In this document: positions 15,944-24,670 of the stretch, piece by piece
Layout of the letters: each line of letters opens with the position of its first letter
Numbering within the stretch: position 1 is the stretch's first letter
Origin: JBKPCD01 sp046727175
GTDB lineage: Bacteria; Acidobacteriota; Vicinamibacteria; Vicinamibacterales; 2-12-FULL-66-21
DNA length: 42,410 bases
Assembly: GCA_046727175.1 (NCBI GenBank)
Contig: JBKPCD010000073.1
Coordinates: 1 to 42,410 of the forward strand
Reading direction: 5' to 3'
Program-made: the position numbers and the translations under genes
Notes under the pieces: generated by a model
Seen by the model: the letters and a program-made list of their open reading frames with translations, nothing else
Database searches by the model: none
What the model was told of the DNA's origin: nothing

Positions 15944-16876
15944 TTGCGGATAGTCATCTCGGGCGGCACGGGGTTCCTCGGCAGTCCACTCGCCGAGATG
16001 TATGCCGAAGAGGGGCACGACGTGCGCGTCCTCACGCGCTCCCTCATGTCCGGCGACTTCCGGCACGATCCCGGAACGGGCGTGCCGGGAGTCACGCGCG
16101 TCGGGTGGGTGCCCGACGGGAAGAGCGGACCGTGGGCTACCGTGCTCGACGGCGCTGACGCGGTCATCAACCTCGCCGGTGAATCGATTGACGCCGGACG
16201 ATGGACGCCTCAGCGGAAAGCCCGGCTGCGCGACAGCCGTCTTCTTGCGACACGGAGTCTCGCGACGGCTATTCTGGCCGTCAAAGCTCCACCGCGCGTG
16301 TTCGTCAGCAGCAGCGCGGTCGGATTCTACGGACCAGCCGGCGATCAGCCGTTGACCGAAGCATCACCTGCCGGTCGCGGTTTCCTCGCCGGGCTCTGCG
16401 AGGACTGGGAAAAGGAAGCGCAGTGCGTGACGCGCGCGGAAACGCGTCTCGCCATCGTGCGGTCGGGCATCGTCCTCGAACGTTCCGGAGGTGCGCTGGC
16501 GAGAATGATCACACCGTTCCGCTGGTTCGTCGGCGGACGCATCGGTTCGGGCCGGCAGTACTTCTCGTGGATCCATCGTCTCGATTGGATGGAGCTCGTG
16601 CGCTGGATCGTGCAGCAGCAGGAGGTGCGCGGCGCCATCAACGCGACCGCACCGGAACCGGTCACGAACAAAGAGCTCGCGCGCGCACTGGGTCGCGCCC
16701 TCCACCGACCGAGGCTCGTGCCCGCGCCCACGTTCGCGCTCAAACTGATCGTTGGTGAGATGGCCGACTCAATCGTGACCGGTCAACGCGTCATTCCCGC
16801 GCGCGCCCAGGCGCTCGGCTACCACTTTCGCTATCCCGACATCGATCAGGCATTCAGAGGAATATTCGGAGACTAA
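15944..16876 (+). CDS. TIGR01777-family NAD(P)-binding epimerase-like protein
   Basis: This 310-residue extended SDR protein (YfcH/SDR39U1 type) has the dinucleotide-binding MRIVISGGTGFLGSPLA, then VINLAGESIDAGRW, SSSAVGFYGPAGD and the C-terminal DUF1731-like end (RVIPARAQALGYHFRYPDI). The exact reaction of the family is unknown; it is used as a nucleotide-sugar epimerase-like annotation. The start is TTG 15944, because the nearby ATG at 15939 is out of frame and hits a stop at once. It is convergent with the DUF1501 gene, with 28 bases between stops. Confidence 0.88.
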   Translation: MRIVISGGTGFLGSPLAEMYAEEGHDVRVLTRSLMSGDFRHDPGTGVPGVTRVGWVPDGKSGPWATVLDGADAVINLAGESIDAGRWTPQRKARLRDSRLLATRSLATAILAVKAPPRVFVSSSAVGFYGPAGDQPLTEASPAGRGFLAGLCEDWEKEAQCVTRAETRLAIVRSGIVLERSGGALARMITPFRWFVGGRIGSGRQYFSWIHRLDWMELVRWIVQQQEVRGAINATAPEPVTNKELARALGRALHRPRLVPAPTFALKLIVGEMADSIVTGQRVIPARAQALGYHFRYPDIDQAFRGIFGD

Positions 16877-16877
16877 A

Positions 16878-16902
16878 CCAAAGGAAAGGGAAAAGGGACA
16901 AG
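16878..16902 (+). repeat. AAGGGACAAG words at convergent gene ends
   Basis: CCAAAGGAAAGGGAAAAGGG ACAAG lies between the convergent stops of the epimerase and DUF1501 genes. It is the same word family as 18186-18289, here with only one arm. Confidence 0.55.
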
Positions 16903-16904
16903 TA

Positions 16905-18173
16905 TCAGAGAAAGGCAGGAGCGCCTTCCCTGAAATCGCCGCCAAGGATCGAGACCGAGCTCGCGCCCAGCCAGTCGTCGATCACGCGCGCGTAGACCGA
17001 TCGGAAGTCGGTTTCGTGGCGCACGTCTCCGCCGTTGTTCTCCAGAGTCGGATTATCCGGTGTCGCGCCAAGATTCGCGGCCGTGCCGTAAAGTCCGCCG
17101 CGGACCGTTCCGCCCATCGCGAACATGAGGCCCGCCGCGCCGTGATCGGTTCCGGTGCTGCTGTTCTCGCTGATGCGGCGGCCGAACTCCGAGAACTGCA
17201 GCACGAGCGTGTCGTTGAGCAGCCCCTGATTGAGCAAGTCGGAGTAGAACGCGAACAGCGCGTCGTTGAGCGTTGTCATCAAGTTGTTGTATGCGCCGTT
17301 GGCGACGTTCGTGTTCTGACCCGAGTGCGTATCGTATCCTCCGGTCTGCACCCAGAACACTTTTGTCCCCACGCCGTTTGCGATCGCACCGGCGACGGCA
17401 CGAAGCGCCTGCGCGAGGCCGTTATTGTTGTTGTAGGTTACCGTTGGCACGTACGTGCCGACCTGCGCCACGCGATCGAGCGTCGCGAGCGCGGCCTGGG
17501 CCGTGCCGTTGACGAACGCGAGATGCGGCCGGTCCACGGGAAGATGCGACGCGATGCGGGTCGCACTCTGCCGCGCGAACTGCCCGTCGGTCGTGTTGTT
17601 GGGGCTCATGAACGAATACCCGGACACGCTCGGAATCGATGGCACCCCCACGGTCCTCGCCTGCAGCGTGCGTGGCGTTTCGCGGACGGTGGACCATGCG
17701 CTCAGCGGATCGACCGGCGATGGCAGCAGGTCCAGATAGCGTCCGAGCCAGCCGGTTCCCGTGGGCGCGGAAGGGTTGGCCGTCGACCAGATGTCTGTGC
17801 CCTGAAAGTGCGAGCGGCTCGAGTTCGGGTACCCGGTGCGCTGAACGATCGCGAGCCGTCCGGCATTGAAGATCGTGCGCAGTCCGGTCAGGCGCGGGTT
17901 CAGCCCCAGCGCGTTCCCTGCGCGATCCGTCCCGATCTGAAGCACGTTGGCGGCCGCGATCGCCAGACCCGGACGACGTGCATAGTACTGCGAGTCGGTG
18001 TACGGAATCAGCGTGCTCAACGCATCGTTGCCGCCGCTCAGATAGAGGACGACGAGATTGCGTCGCGACCGCCCCTGGGCGCGCGCCAGATCCGACAGGA
18101 ACGTCGGTGCCGCAAAGCTGAGGGTAAATGCGGCAACGCCACCCCGCACGAACTCACGTCTCGTGATCGCCAT
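16905..18173 (-). CDS. DUF1501 exported protein
   Basis: This 422-residue protein starts with a twin-arginine-type signal (MAITRREFVRGGVAAFTLSF), followed by the DUF1501 pattern NLVVLYLSGGNDALSTLIPY, SSRSHFQGTDIWST, KVFWVQTGGYDTHSGQ, FSEFGRRISENSSTGTDHG and GGLYG. The fold is related to alkaline phosphatase/sulfatase (DUF1501), but the activity is unknown. It is encoded just downstream of the DUF1800 gene on the same strand; this pair is a conserved module in Acidobacteria and Planctomycetes. It probably acts in the periplasm. Confidence 0.9.
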   Translation of the reverse strand: MAITRREFVRGGVAAFTLSFAAPTFLSDLARAQGRSRRNLVVLYLSGGNDALSTLIPYTDSQYYARRPGLAIAAANVLQIGTDRAGNALGLNPRLTGLRTIFNAGRLAIVQRTGYPNSSRSHFQGTDIWSTANPSAPTGTGWLGRYLDLLPSPVDPLSAWSTVRETPRTLQARTVGVPSIPSVSGYSFMSPNNTTDGQFARQSATRIASHLPVDRPHLAFVNGTAQAALATLDRVAQVGTYVPTVTYNNNNGLAQALRAVAGAIANGVGTKVFWVQTGGYDTHSGQNTNVANGAYNNLMTTLNDALFAFYSDLLNQGLLNDTLVLQFSEFGRRISENSSTGTDHGAAGLMFAMGGTVRGGLYGTAANLGATPDNPTLENNGGDVRHETDFRSVYARVIDDWLGASSVSILGGDFREGAPAFL

Positions 18174-18185
18174 GCTTCACAAACC

Positions 18186-18289
18186 GAAAAGGGACAAGGG
18201 ACAAGTCCTCACCTTTCTCTTTCCTTCCCCCTCCCTTTCCCTTGTCCCTTTTCCCTTGTCCCTTTTCCCTTTTCCTTTGACCCGATCCC
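18186..18289 (+). repeat. AAGGGACAAGGGACAAG / CTTGTCCCTTTTCCC inverted word repeat
   Basis: The left arm AAAAGGGACAAGGGACAAG (18187-18205) faces a longer right arm of CTTGTCCCTTTTCCC words (18236-18289). It occupies the 123-base space inside the DUF1800-DUF1501 operon. Confidence 0.78.
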
Positions 18290-18296
18290 AGAGCGT

Positions 18297-19754
18297 CTAC
18301 ACCAACTGATAATCGCCCGACCCGACAACCAGATGGACGAGCCCCGCCGATTTGTTGGCCAGCTGCGTATCCGAGCCCGTCCAGCTGCTTTCACCTGCTC
18401 TCGTGTAGTCGAGGAGCGCGTTGTGGCCGTCGCCGACGAAATCGGGCGGCGTGAGTCGATCGAGCACGTGCGCGAGCAACGCCTCTGGTGTTTCTCCGTG
18501 TTCGCGCGAGAGATCTCTGAGATTGAACTTCTGGTTCAATGCGAGCTGCGCTGCGAAGTTCATGCGCGCCAGCATCGAACCGCTCGAAAACCATCCCGGC
18601 CCGAGCTCCCACCCCGCAACGTCCGGCGGCTCGAACAGCTGCTGTCCCATATTCAGGAGCGGTGTCAGCGCGTCGTTGACCGAGAACCCGTTCCAACCGA
18701 CTTCTTTCAGCGACCGCACGACGAACTCGACGGGCCAGGAGTAACGCTTGTAGGAGTTCGCCGGATCGCGGAACTGTGGCGACAGCATTAGCTTCCTGAT
18801 GACCGGCTCCATCTCGAAGTTGCTCGCGTAGTACGTCGCGGCGAGATCCTGAATGAGCTTCTCGTCAGGCAGGTCGACTTCGTTGATGAAAAACCCGTAA
18901 AGCTTCCTCGCGAGCCGAGGCCCGGTAGCAGGATGCCGCGCGACCGCCGTGATCAGGTCGATGCCATCCTGCATGCCGCCGTCTGCCGATCGGGCGGGAA
19001 TCGTCTTGCTGCCGTCGGGATAGATCGCGAACGTGAACGTCTTCGCAGAAGTCTCGTGCTGGCCAGCTGCGTAGTTGAACGACCAGTAGCCACCCCGGTT
19101 GAGATCGTTCCACCCGGTGAACACACGCGCCCCGGCGTAGACGTCCTCTTCGGAGAACGTGCCGACGCCCATCGTGAAGAGTTCCATCAGCTCACGCGCG
19201 AAGTTCTCCTGCGGCCGCAATCTGAAATTCGTCCGGCCGTCGAGCCAGATCAGCATCGCCTCGTCTTTGGCGATCTCGACGAGCAAATCGCGGAAGTTCC
19301 CGAGCGCGTACTGACGAAAGAGCTCCAGTTGGCCCCTCACCCGAGCGGGATCCTCTTCCGGCTTCGCCGCCATGTAGCGAGTGCCCTGTTCCGCGCCAAA
19401 CTGACCCGACACCTTCGAGTACGCCGTGGCGAAGTGGTTGTGCCAGAAGAGCGCCATCTTCTCCTGCAGCGGCCGATTGGTGTGGACCAACCGGAACAGC
19501 CACCGCTGGCGCGCGTCGGTGATGTTCGTCGACGGCGAGAATTGACGGCTCGTGATGCCAACATATCCGGGCCGCCCGATCGCCGCATCCACGTCGTCGG
19601 GAATCTCTTTGTAGTTGAGGAGACGCGCCAGCACGAGGCTCGGTCCGCCGTAGGCCAGCCTCGCGTACGCAGTCACTTCTTCCTCTGTCGCGCCGAATCC
19701 GGCGCGGCGAAGGATATGGTCGATCTCCTGTTCCCGCCCGATCGCCATCTGCAT
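18297..19754 (-). CDS. DUF1800 protein
   Basis: The 485-residue protein contains the DUF1800 signature: IDHILRRAGFGATEEEV near the N-terminus, RQRWLFRLVHTNRPLQEKMALFWHNHF, NFARELMELFTMGVGTF and VAGWELGPGWFSSGSMLARM. Function is unknown. It is the upstream partner of the DUF1501 gene. No clear signal peptide is visible. The start at 19754 is the first ATG; Met3 at 19748 is an alternative. There is nothing broken in the frame. Confidence 0.88.
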   Translation of the reverse strand: MQMAIGREQEIDHILRRAGFGATEEEVTAYARLAYGGPSLVLARLLNYKEIPDDVDAAIGRPGYVGITSRQFSPSTNITDARQRWLFRLVHTNRPLQEKMALFWHNHFATAYSKVSGQFGAEQGTRYMAAKPEEDPARVRGQLELFRQYALGNFRDLLVEIAKDEAMLIWLDGRTNFRLRPQENFARELMELFTMGVGTFSEEDVYAGARVFTGWNDLNRGGYWSFNYAAGQHETSAKTFTFAIYPDGSKTIPARSADGGMQDGIDLITAVARHPATGPRLARKLYGFFINEVDLPDEKLIQDLAATYYASNFEMEPVIRKLMLSPQFRDPANSYKRYSWPVEFVVRSLKEVGWNGFSVNDALTPLLNMGQQLFEPPDVAGWELGPGWFSSGSMLARMNFAAQLALNQKFNLRDLSREHGETPEALLAHVLDRLTPPDFVGDGHNALLDYTRAGESSWTGSDTQLANKSAGLVHLVVGSGDYQLV

Positions 19755-19887
19755 CTCCGGGAGTTACAGTGGAGAGCTATCCTACGCCTACCTCAGCGCG
19801 AACGAAACGATTTGACTCGCTGACGTGCACCGGGAGGCGCATATCAAGGCGAACGTCGAATTGGTGGCTCGCGGCGCGAGAGTTTAG

Positions 19888-19912
19888 CAGGCCGCTGAAA
19901 AAAGACGGCCTG
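19888..19912 (-). terminator. inverted repeat after the FAD oxidoreductase gene
   Basis: CAGGCCG (19888-19894) and CGGCCTG (19906-19912) form a 7-bp stem whose loop contains six T residues when read on the minus strand. It sits directly after the minus-strand oxidoreductase stop. The phrase TTTAGCAGGCCGCTGAAAAA is a motif I recognise as widely dispersed downstream of genes in several phyla; its role is not settled. Confidence 0.45.
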
Positions 19913-19914
19913 AT

Positions 19915-21168
19915 TCAGCTGGAAAGGATTCGGCTGAAGCCAAACAGCTCATCGCCCTTGGCTGGTTCGTCCAGGAAATTCCGCAACAGCACGCGGGCAG
20001 CGAGCCACGACACCGCAAGCCCGTGACGATTGTGGCCGAGCGCAAAGAGATGGCGCGGAAAGTTTCGATGCGTGCCGACGTACGGCAACGAATCGATGGT
20101 TCCCTCATGAGCGTACTGCCACGACCACTCCGGCATCGCTCCGGATATCGCCGGGTAGATTGTCGACAGCTCGTACATCAGTTGCCCGGTTCGCTGCGTC
20201 AGCACTTTGTCTGCCGCACGTGTAGCCACCGGGGGCTGATCCGCCCCTGCGACCAGCACGCGATCCTCACGCAGCCATCGCACCACGTGCGGCGGCTCAG
20301 CATCGTCGCGGAGCACCGCGGCCCGTGTGCCCAGCTCGCGTCGTACTTCAGCGCGCAAAGATCCGGTGACGACGGCGTACCCGTGCTCCGGCCGGAGGTG
20401 ACGACGCAACGCTCGCAAATCGGTCAGAGCGGCCCGTTGACCAGGCTCGGGCCAGGCCGGGACCGCGGCAACGACTGCTTCGGCGCGGACCGTACCGCCT
20501 TTCACGACAATCTCGACTCGCTTGCGGCTCGTGCGGATCCGCAGGACTCGTGACTGCTCGAAAAGCTGCGCCCCGCGCGCGACAGCCGCCGCCGCAAGGC
20601 CGACGCACGCGCGATACGGATCCACGACCGCGCCACGTGTCCTGATCGCACCCGCTGCCGCGATCGCTGCCGATCGCCCGACGGCTGCCGGCGTCATCCA
20701 GGTGTGATCGAGTCCGGCAGCTCGACGAGCCTCGTATTCTCGTCGTAGACGACGTCCTGCGTCCGGATCTCGCAGAGCAATCGTCAGCAGATCCTGGGGC
20801 GCGAGATCGCACCGAATCCGCAGCCGGCGCAAGGTGGCCGCGAATTCGAGCGATGCACGTCGCATTCCCTGCCACAACACCCGAGCGGCGCGCAATCCGT
20901 ACAGCGATGCGGTTTCCTGGAACGACGCATCGAAGTCTTCGCGCACCATGCCCGGACCGCTGGCGGTCGCGCCGGCGCCAATTCTGTCGGCTTCGATCAC
21001 AATCGTTCGAATGCCTGCGGCAGCAAACGACCACGCGCACGCACAGCCGGTCAACCCGCCGCCGATGATCGCGACACGCGCCTCCGCCTCGCCACGGAAT
21101 CGCGGATACGAGGGACGCCGGCTTTTGGGGAAGCGATCGAGCCAGAAGGGAACGTGTCGAATCATCAA
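19915..21168 (-). CDS. FAD-dependent oxidoreductase (DadA/DAO-like)
   Basis: The 417-residue protein has a Rossmann FAD motif near the N-terminus (VAIIGGGLTGCACAWSFAAAG followed by VIEADRIGAGATA) and a C-terminal DAO signature (IDSLPYVGTHRNFPRHLFALGHNRHG). It fits the D-amino-acid dehydrogenase/glycine oxidase-like group that oxidises secondary or primary amines. Substrate cannot be assigned. Met1 or Met2 may be the start. It stands alone, with a repeat-filled gap upstream. Confidence 0.85.
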   Translation of the reverse strand: MMIRHVPFWLDRFPKSRRPSYPRFRGEAEARVAIIGGGLTGCACAWSFAAAGIRTIVIEADRIGAGATASGPGMVREDFDASFQETASLYGLRAARVLWQGMRRASLEFAATLRRLRIRCDLAPQDLLTIALRDPDAGRRLRREYEARRAAGLDHTWMTPAAVGRSAAIAAAGAIRTRGAVVDPYRACVGLAAAAVARGAQLFEQSRVLRIRTSRKRVEIVVKGGTVRAEAVVAAVPAWPEPGQRAALTDLRALRRHLRPEHGYAVVTGSLRAEVRRELGTRAAVLRDDAEPPHVVRWLREDRVLVAGADQPPVATRAADKVLTQRTGQLMYELSTIYPAISGAMPEWSWQYAHEGTIDSLPYVGTHRNFPRHLFALGHNRHGLAVSWLAARVLLRNFLDEPAKGDELFGFSRILSS

Positions 21169-21237
21169 ACGCGGATTATTTCACATGGGGATCGATAACT
21201 CACATCCCGCGTCGGTGCCGGAGATTCGCGCCGATCG

Positions 21238-21402
21238 TTGCGGATCAAGAACTTCTCGCGAGACGCGGATTCTCGCGGATGGACGCGGATCAACGACTTT
21301 TCACAAGACGCGGATTTTCGCGGATACACGCGAATCGACAACTTTTTACGAGACGCAGATTTCGCGGATAGACGCGGATCAACAACTTTAGACGTATCAA
21401 CA
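21238..21402 (+). repeat. about 45-bp diverged tandem repeat of GACGCGGAT words
   Basis: Three imperfect units (GAGACGCGGATTCTCGCGGA and variants, each ending ATCAACGACTTTT-like) lie upstream of the oxidoreductase gene. The inverse complement of the same words forms a 48-bp tandem at 31254-31349. The rest of the gap 21169-21534 holds nothing I can assign. Confidence 0.75.
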
Positions 21403-21534
21403 CTCGCCTGGCGCGCAATTACCGTCAACCCGCGCAACCGGGTCGGTCCACCGTACCGGTTTTCATGTCGTGGGGATCGATCGACGCGTGGACCACACTA
21501 GAAGCCATTACGCCTCACGCGCGAGTACAGCTGA

Positions 21535-21552
21535 GTTGCATGGGCGTGCAAC
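21535..21552. repeat. 18-bp palindrome, copy 1
   Basis: GTTGCA-TGGGCG-TGCAAC, a perfect 6-bp inverted repeat around a 6-base centre, about 60 bases past the point where the MBL-fold pseudogene loses homology. Related copies are at 23460, 26003 and 28436. Confidence 0.65.
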
Positions 21553-21604
21553 CGGCGCCACTTGCAATTGTGGAGCGTGGCGGCGTGACCCTCGACCGAG
21601 ACTA

Positions 21605-22151
21605 GGAGTCATCCAGATCGGATCCAGCATCGCCGGGCTCAGGTCTTCGTTGATCACCGCGGGCTGATCGCCCGGCTGGATGAAAAGGTCGGCTGGGAAG
21701 AGGCTGCCTGTGGTCTCCTCGAGCACCATCATCGAGTCCCAATGGTGCACGTGCGGCGTCTCCAGGAAGCGCAACCGGTGCCGCCCGAGCTCCAGCACGT
21801 CTCCGTCCCGCATGTCTCTGACGGCGCCGGCATAGTCCCAGTGGGCGATGTTGCCTGCCGCGCTCCAATCGCTGCCGACGAGCACCGACGCGGGCGCGTC
21901 GGCGAGGAAGCGGCCCATCCCCCGCACTCGTCTGATTCGAAGTGACAAAGGACGACGTCGGCGAACCGCTTCGGGTCGAGTACCTGCGCGACCGCGCCGC
22001 GAACAGCCTCGTACGACTCGTAGAAGCCCGTGTGAATGAGCGTCGGCCGCTCGTCGTCGATCAGGAACTGGTTGAAGCCGACCGGGTACTGGCCCGGGGG
22101 CAGACTGCAGACGCGGTAGATGCCATCGATGATCTCGTCGACTTGCGCCAT
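21605..22151 (-). pseudogene. MBL-fold metallohydrolase, frameshifted and 3' truncated
   Basis: From ATG 22151, with a strong GGGAGGTG site 6 bases upstream, the frame reads MAQVDEIIDGIYRVCSLPPG and reaches LCHFESDECGG. It then continues in another frame as MGRFLADAPASVLVGSDWSA through TPHVHHWDSMMVLEE and LFPADLFIQPGDQP. This is the ODP/flavodiiron-like beta-lactamase-fold pattern with HxExDE and THxxxxWDSM metal motifs. The shift is at a run of five G on the coding strand (21919-21923), where six would restore the frame. Homology ends at about 21605, well short of a full-length protein. It lies downstream of a methyltransferase remnant on the same strand. Confidence 0.72.
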
Positions 22152-22183
22152 CTTCGCACCTCCCATTCGAGTACATATGTGTA

Positions 22184-22860
22184 TCAGGAGGGCATCGCTT
22201 CGATGACGCTCACCGCGGACGTCGTCGGCACGATCCGCGAGACGCGGTACCCGGCGTTCCCGAGCAGCGTCTCGTACTCCTCGGCGGAGCGCTCGACGCC
22301 GCCCGGAACGGTCAACATCACTAGATCGAGGATCTTGCCCGGGTGCGGGACATCGCCCGCCGGCAATACCGATTCGACGACGAGCAGGCGCCCGTGCGGC
22401 ACCATCGCCCGCCGGCAGTTGCCGAGGATCGTGAGGCACTTTTCTTCGTGCCAGTCGATAAGGACGTGGGAGAGCACATAGGCATCGCCGCCACTCGGTA
22501 CCGACTCGAAGAAGTCCCCCGCGATCGCGCTGCACCGATCCGCCAGCCCCGCTGCGGTGAGATTCGCGCGAGCCTGGGATACCACATGCGGACGGTCGTA
22601 CAAGATTCCTGTAAGCTGCGGATGCGCGCGCAGTTTGGTCGCCAGCAGATTGCCGGTTCCGCCGCCAACATCCACGAGCGTCCGAATCGTTGAGAAGTCG
22701 AACGCCGTCGCCACCGCCGGTGGCTCGGCGCCATGGAAGCCAATCATCGCGTCGTTGAAGAACGCTGCATCGTCGGGATGCGCCGCGAGGTAATCGTGGA
22801 GCGGTATGCCCCAGCCTGCGAAAGTCCCTGTTGATCCCGCCAGCGTCTGGGCCGCTGTCA
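22184..22860 (-). pseudogene. SAM-dependent O-methyltransferase, N-terminal domain lost
   Basis: The frame contains the class I methyltransferase core of the CrtF/plant-O-MT-like family: TLVDVGGGTGNLLATKL (SAM-binding), ILYDRPHV, AIAGDFFESVPSGGDAYVLSHVLIDWHEEK and LVVESVLPAG. Homology extends upstream of the first Met at 22747 (IPLHDYLAAHPDDAAFFNDAM) to about 22860, where it abuts a LuxR remnant in the opposite direction. The N-terminal dimerisation domain, about 150 residues, is missing and no start codon is present in that part, so the gene is probably dead or expressed only from the internal Met. Confidence 0.7.
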
Positions 22861-23387
22861 GACGTGCCTGGCCCCGGTGTGCTGGAACTCACCGACACCC
22901 CTGGAAGTGGCTGCGATCAACGACGCGGCCAGGGTCTGGCTCGCTGACATGGCCGAAGGCGATTCGTCAGCGGAAGGCGGAATTCCGCCGGCGTTGTTTG
23001 CGGCCGTCGCCCGACTGAGCGCGATCGAGGCCGCCGACGATCCTGCGGCGCTTCCGCAACCTCGCCTGCGCGTTCGCACGAGGAGCGGCGACTGGCTCCT
23101 GCTCCATGCCTCCCGCCTTCACCGCCCGCACTTGGCGCCCCGGGCGGTGGTCGTCATCGAGCGGCTGGAGGATCTCGAGCTCGCTCCTTCATCACGCAGA
23201 TGCTGGGATTGACACAGCGCGAAGGCGAGGTCTGCCAGCTAGTCTTACGCGGCCTCGCGACGAAAGACATCTCGGCTCGCCTTCGCATTTCGGCGCACAC
23301 CGTTCAGGACCATCTGAAGCGGATCTCGACAAAGCGGGCGTCCGCAGCCGGCGCGAACTGGTGGGTCAGCTTTTCATCAAGCACTGA
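22850..23387 (+). pseudogene. LuxR-type regulator, 5' truncated with three frameshifts
   Basis: Homology starts without a start codon as PGPGVLELTDT, shifts to LEVAAINDAARVWLADMAEG and RLRVRTRSGDWLLLHASRL, then to MLGLTQREGEVCQLVLRGLA, ending in a third shift as DKAGVRSRRELVGQLFIKH. The HTH (TKDISARLRISAHTVQDHLKRI) is intact as sequence but not connected to the sensory part. The parent would be a LuxR-family regulator of over 350 residues. The junction with the methyltransferase remnant is at about 22850. Confidence 0.72.
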
Positions 23388-23413
23388 CGTTCACGGGAAG
23401 CCTTTCCGTACAT

Positions 23414-23443
23414 GAAAAGACCCGCGAAATCATTCGCGGGTCT
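23414..23443 (-). terminator. intrinsic terminator (minus strand)
   Basis: An 11-bp perfect stem (AGACCCGCGAA, 23418-23428, with TTCGCGGGTCT, 23433-23443) and a 4-base loop. Read on the minus strand it is followed by TTTTC. It serves the decayed dehydrogenase gene and also lies just after the LuxR remnant. Confidence 0.8.
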
Positions 23444-23459
23444 CTGGTTGAGTTTGGTT

Positions 23460-23481
23460 TTGCGGGGGCGTGCAACCCCGC
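23460..23481. repeat. 18-bp palindrome, copy 2
   Basis: TTGCGGGGGCGTGCAACCCCGC: TTGC/GCAA (23460-23463 with 23472-23475) and GCGGGG/CCCCGC overlap as alternative stems. It sits exactly where the MDR dehydrogenase remnant loses homology. Confidence 0.65.
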
Positions 23482-23890
23482 GTCGTACACATCCTCACTT
23501 GCGCGATCCACCACGTGGGTGGCTCCAGCCGCGCGCACAGCGTCGATGCGTGCCCCACTCGCAATGCCGATGACGCGCACGCCTCGCTCCGCCAGATAGG
23601 CCACCAGCAAATCCGACCGCTCCGGCTGCGCCCCATACGATTGCCGACGCGCCTGGCTCGAGCGGCCAGTGCCGGACCAGACCCGCCGCGGTGACACCAG
23701 CATGGAATCCGGATCGAGTACGCGTCGTCCTAATCAGACGTTCCACGTGATTCAGCCCGGCTGCTTCGACCCGCACAAGGATCTCGCCTGCATTCAAGGA
23801 CGCGAGATCCTCGACGTCAACCTGCAGCACGTCGGGCCCGCCGGGCCGTCGCGCATACGCCACGCGTCGTTTTCGGACAGGCTCTGTCAT
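23482..23890 (-). pseudogene. medium-chain dehydrogenase/quinone reductase, internally deleted
   Basis: From ATG 23890 the frame gives MTEPVRKRRVAYARRPGGPD and AGEILVRVEAAGLNHVERLI, then jumps with loss of about 60-70 residues to LEPGASAIVWGAAGAVG. After a frameshift it continues as DLLVAYLAERGVRVIGIASG and RAAGATHVVDRASEDVY, ending at the palindrome near 23481. This covers the N-terminal GroES-like and part of the Rossmann domain; the C-terminal half is gone. It is divergent from an intact TetR gene that presumably regulated it. Confidence 0.72.
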
Positions 23891-23898
23891 GCCCGTAT

Positions 23899-23926
23899 AA
23901 TGTAAGCAGACACTTATTTTTGTCAG
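23899..23926 (-). promoter_or_regulatory. promoter with overlapping TetR operator-like dyad
   Basis: On the minus strand CTGACA (23921-23926) and TACATT (23899-23904) are spaced by 16 bases and resemble -35/-10 boxes for the dehydrogenase. The dyad TAAG-N6-CTTA (23903-23916, TAAGCAGACACTTA) lies inside this promoter, between the divergent dehydrogenase and TetR genes, as expected for a TetR operator. Assignment is by position and symmetry only. Confidence 0.5.
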
Positions 23927-23941
23927 CTTGCATTTCTGGCG

Positions 23942-24670
23942 ATGGCTGTGACTCGTAGACCCAAGCTTTCTCCGCGGAAACTGCCACGGCAGGAGCGCTC
24001 GCACGCGACAGTGGAGGCTCTGCTTGAGGCGACGACTGACATTCTCGTGCGCCAGGGCGTCGGCCGTCTGACGACGAACCGCATCGCCGAGCGCGCCGGC
24101 GTCAACATCGCGTCCCTCTATCAGTATTTTCCGAGCAAGCACGCGATCATTGCCGAGCTCCGTCGTCGGCATGGCGCGGAGCAACGTGCCGCAGTTCGGA
24201 GCGCCCTCATCAAACACCGCGGTGACGATCTGGAGACGACGCTTCGAGCCTTGGTGTCGATGGGCGTTGCGGCGCATGCGGTCAATCCTGAACTGCAACG
24301 AGTCTTTGCCGAGGACCTGCCGCAGTTGGCCTACGCGGAAGTCGCGACGATGGACGCGCCGCTGTTTGCCGAATTTCGCGAGTTCCTAACGCGCTCGACC
24401 GCGGGGATCGGCGATCCCGAACTAGCGATGTGGATGGTTGCGACAGTGGCCAACGCCGTGATCCATCGCGCGGTCGTCGAGCGACCGGAGGATCTGTCGA
24501 AAGGATCGATCAGGGACGAATTGGTAGCGCTGCTCGTGCGCTATCTGAACGGGTTCCGTCAGGGCGCTGGACATTCCGTGAGGAAGAGCGCTTCGTGCCC
24601 GTTTCCGACGCCGATAAAAGGGCAGCGTCGCCGACAGACTCCATCCCGCCGGCGCCGATCGGCGCGGTGA
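23942..24670 (+). CDS. TetR-family regulator with run-on C-terminus
   Basis: The N-terminal HTH (residues about 20-65: VEALLEATTDILVRQGVGRL, TTNRIAERAGVNIASLYQYF, PSKHAII) is a clear TetR DNA-binding domain, followed by an all-helical ligand domain to about residue 208 (LVALLVRYLNGFRQG). The remaining 34 residues are Arg/Ser/Pro-rich and come from reading through the antisense of a truncated kinase gene, so the original stop has probably been lost. It likely represses the divergent MDR gene, now dead. Ligand unknown. Confidence 0.8.
   Translation: MAVTRRPKLSPRKLPRQERSHATVEALLEATTDILVRQGVGRLTTNRIAERAGVNIASLYQYFPSKHAIIAELRRRHGAEQRAAVRSALIKHRGDDLETTLRALVSMGVAAHAVNPELQRVFAEDLPQLAYAEVATMDAPLFAEFREFLTRSTAGIGDPELAMWMVATVANAVIHRAVVERPEDLSKGSIRDELVALLVRYLNGFRQGAGHSVRKSASCPFPTPIKGQRRRQTPSRRRRSAR

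Noticed and set aside
23460..23481. Palindrome copy 2 as an intrinsic terminator
   Set aside because: No T-run follows on either strand, and a proper terminator with an 11-bp stem lies just beside it at 23414-23443.
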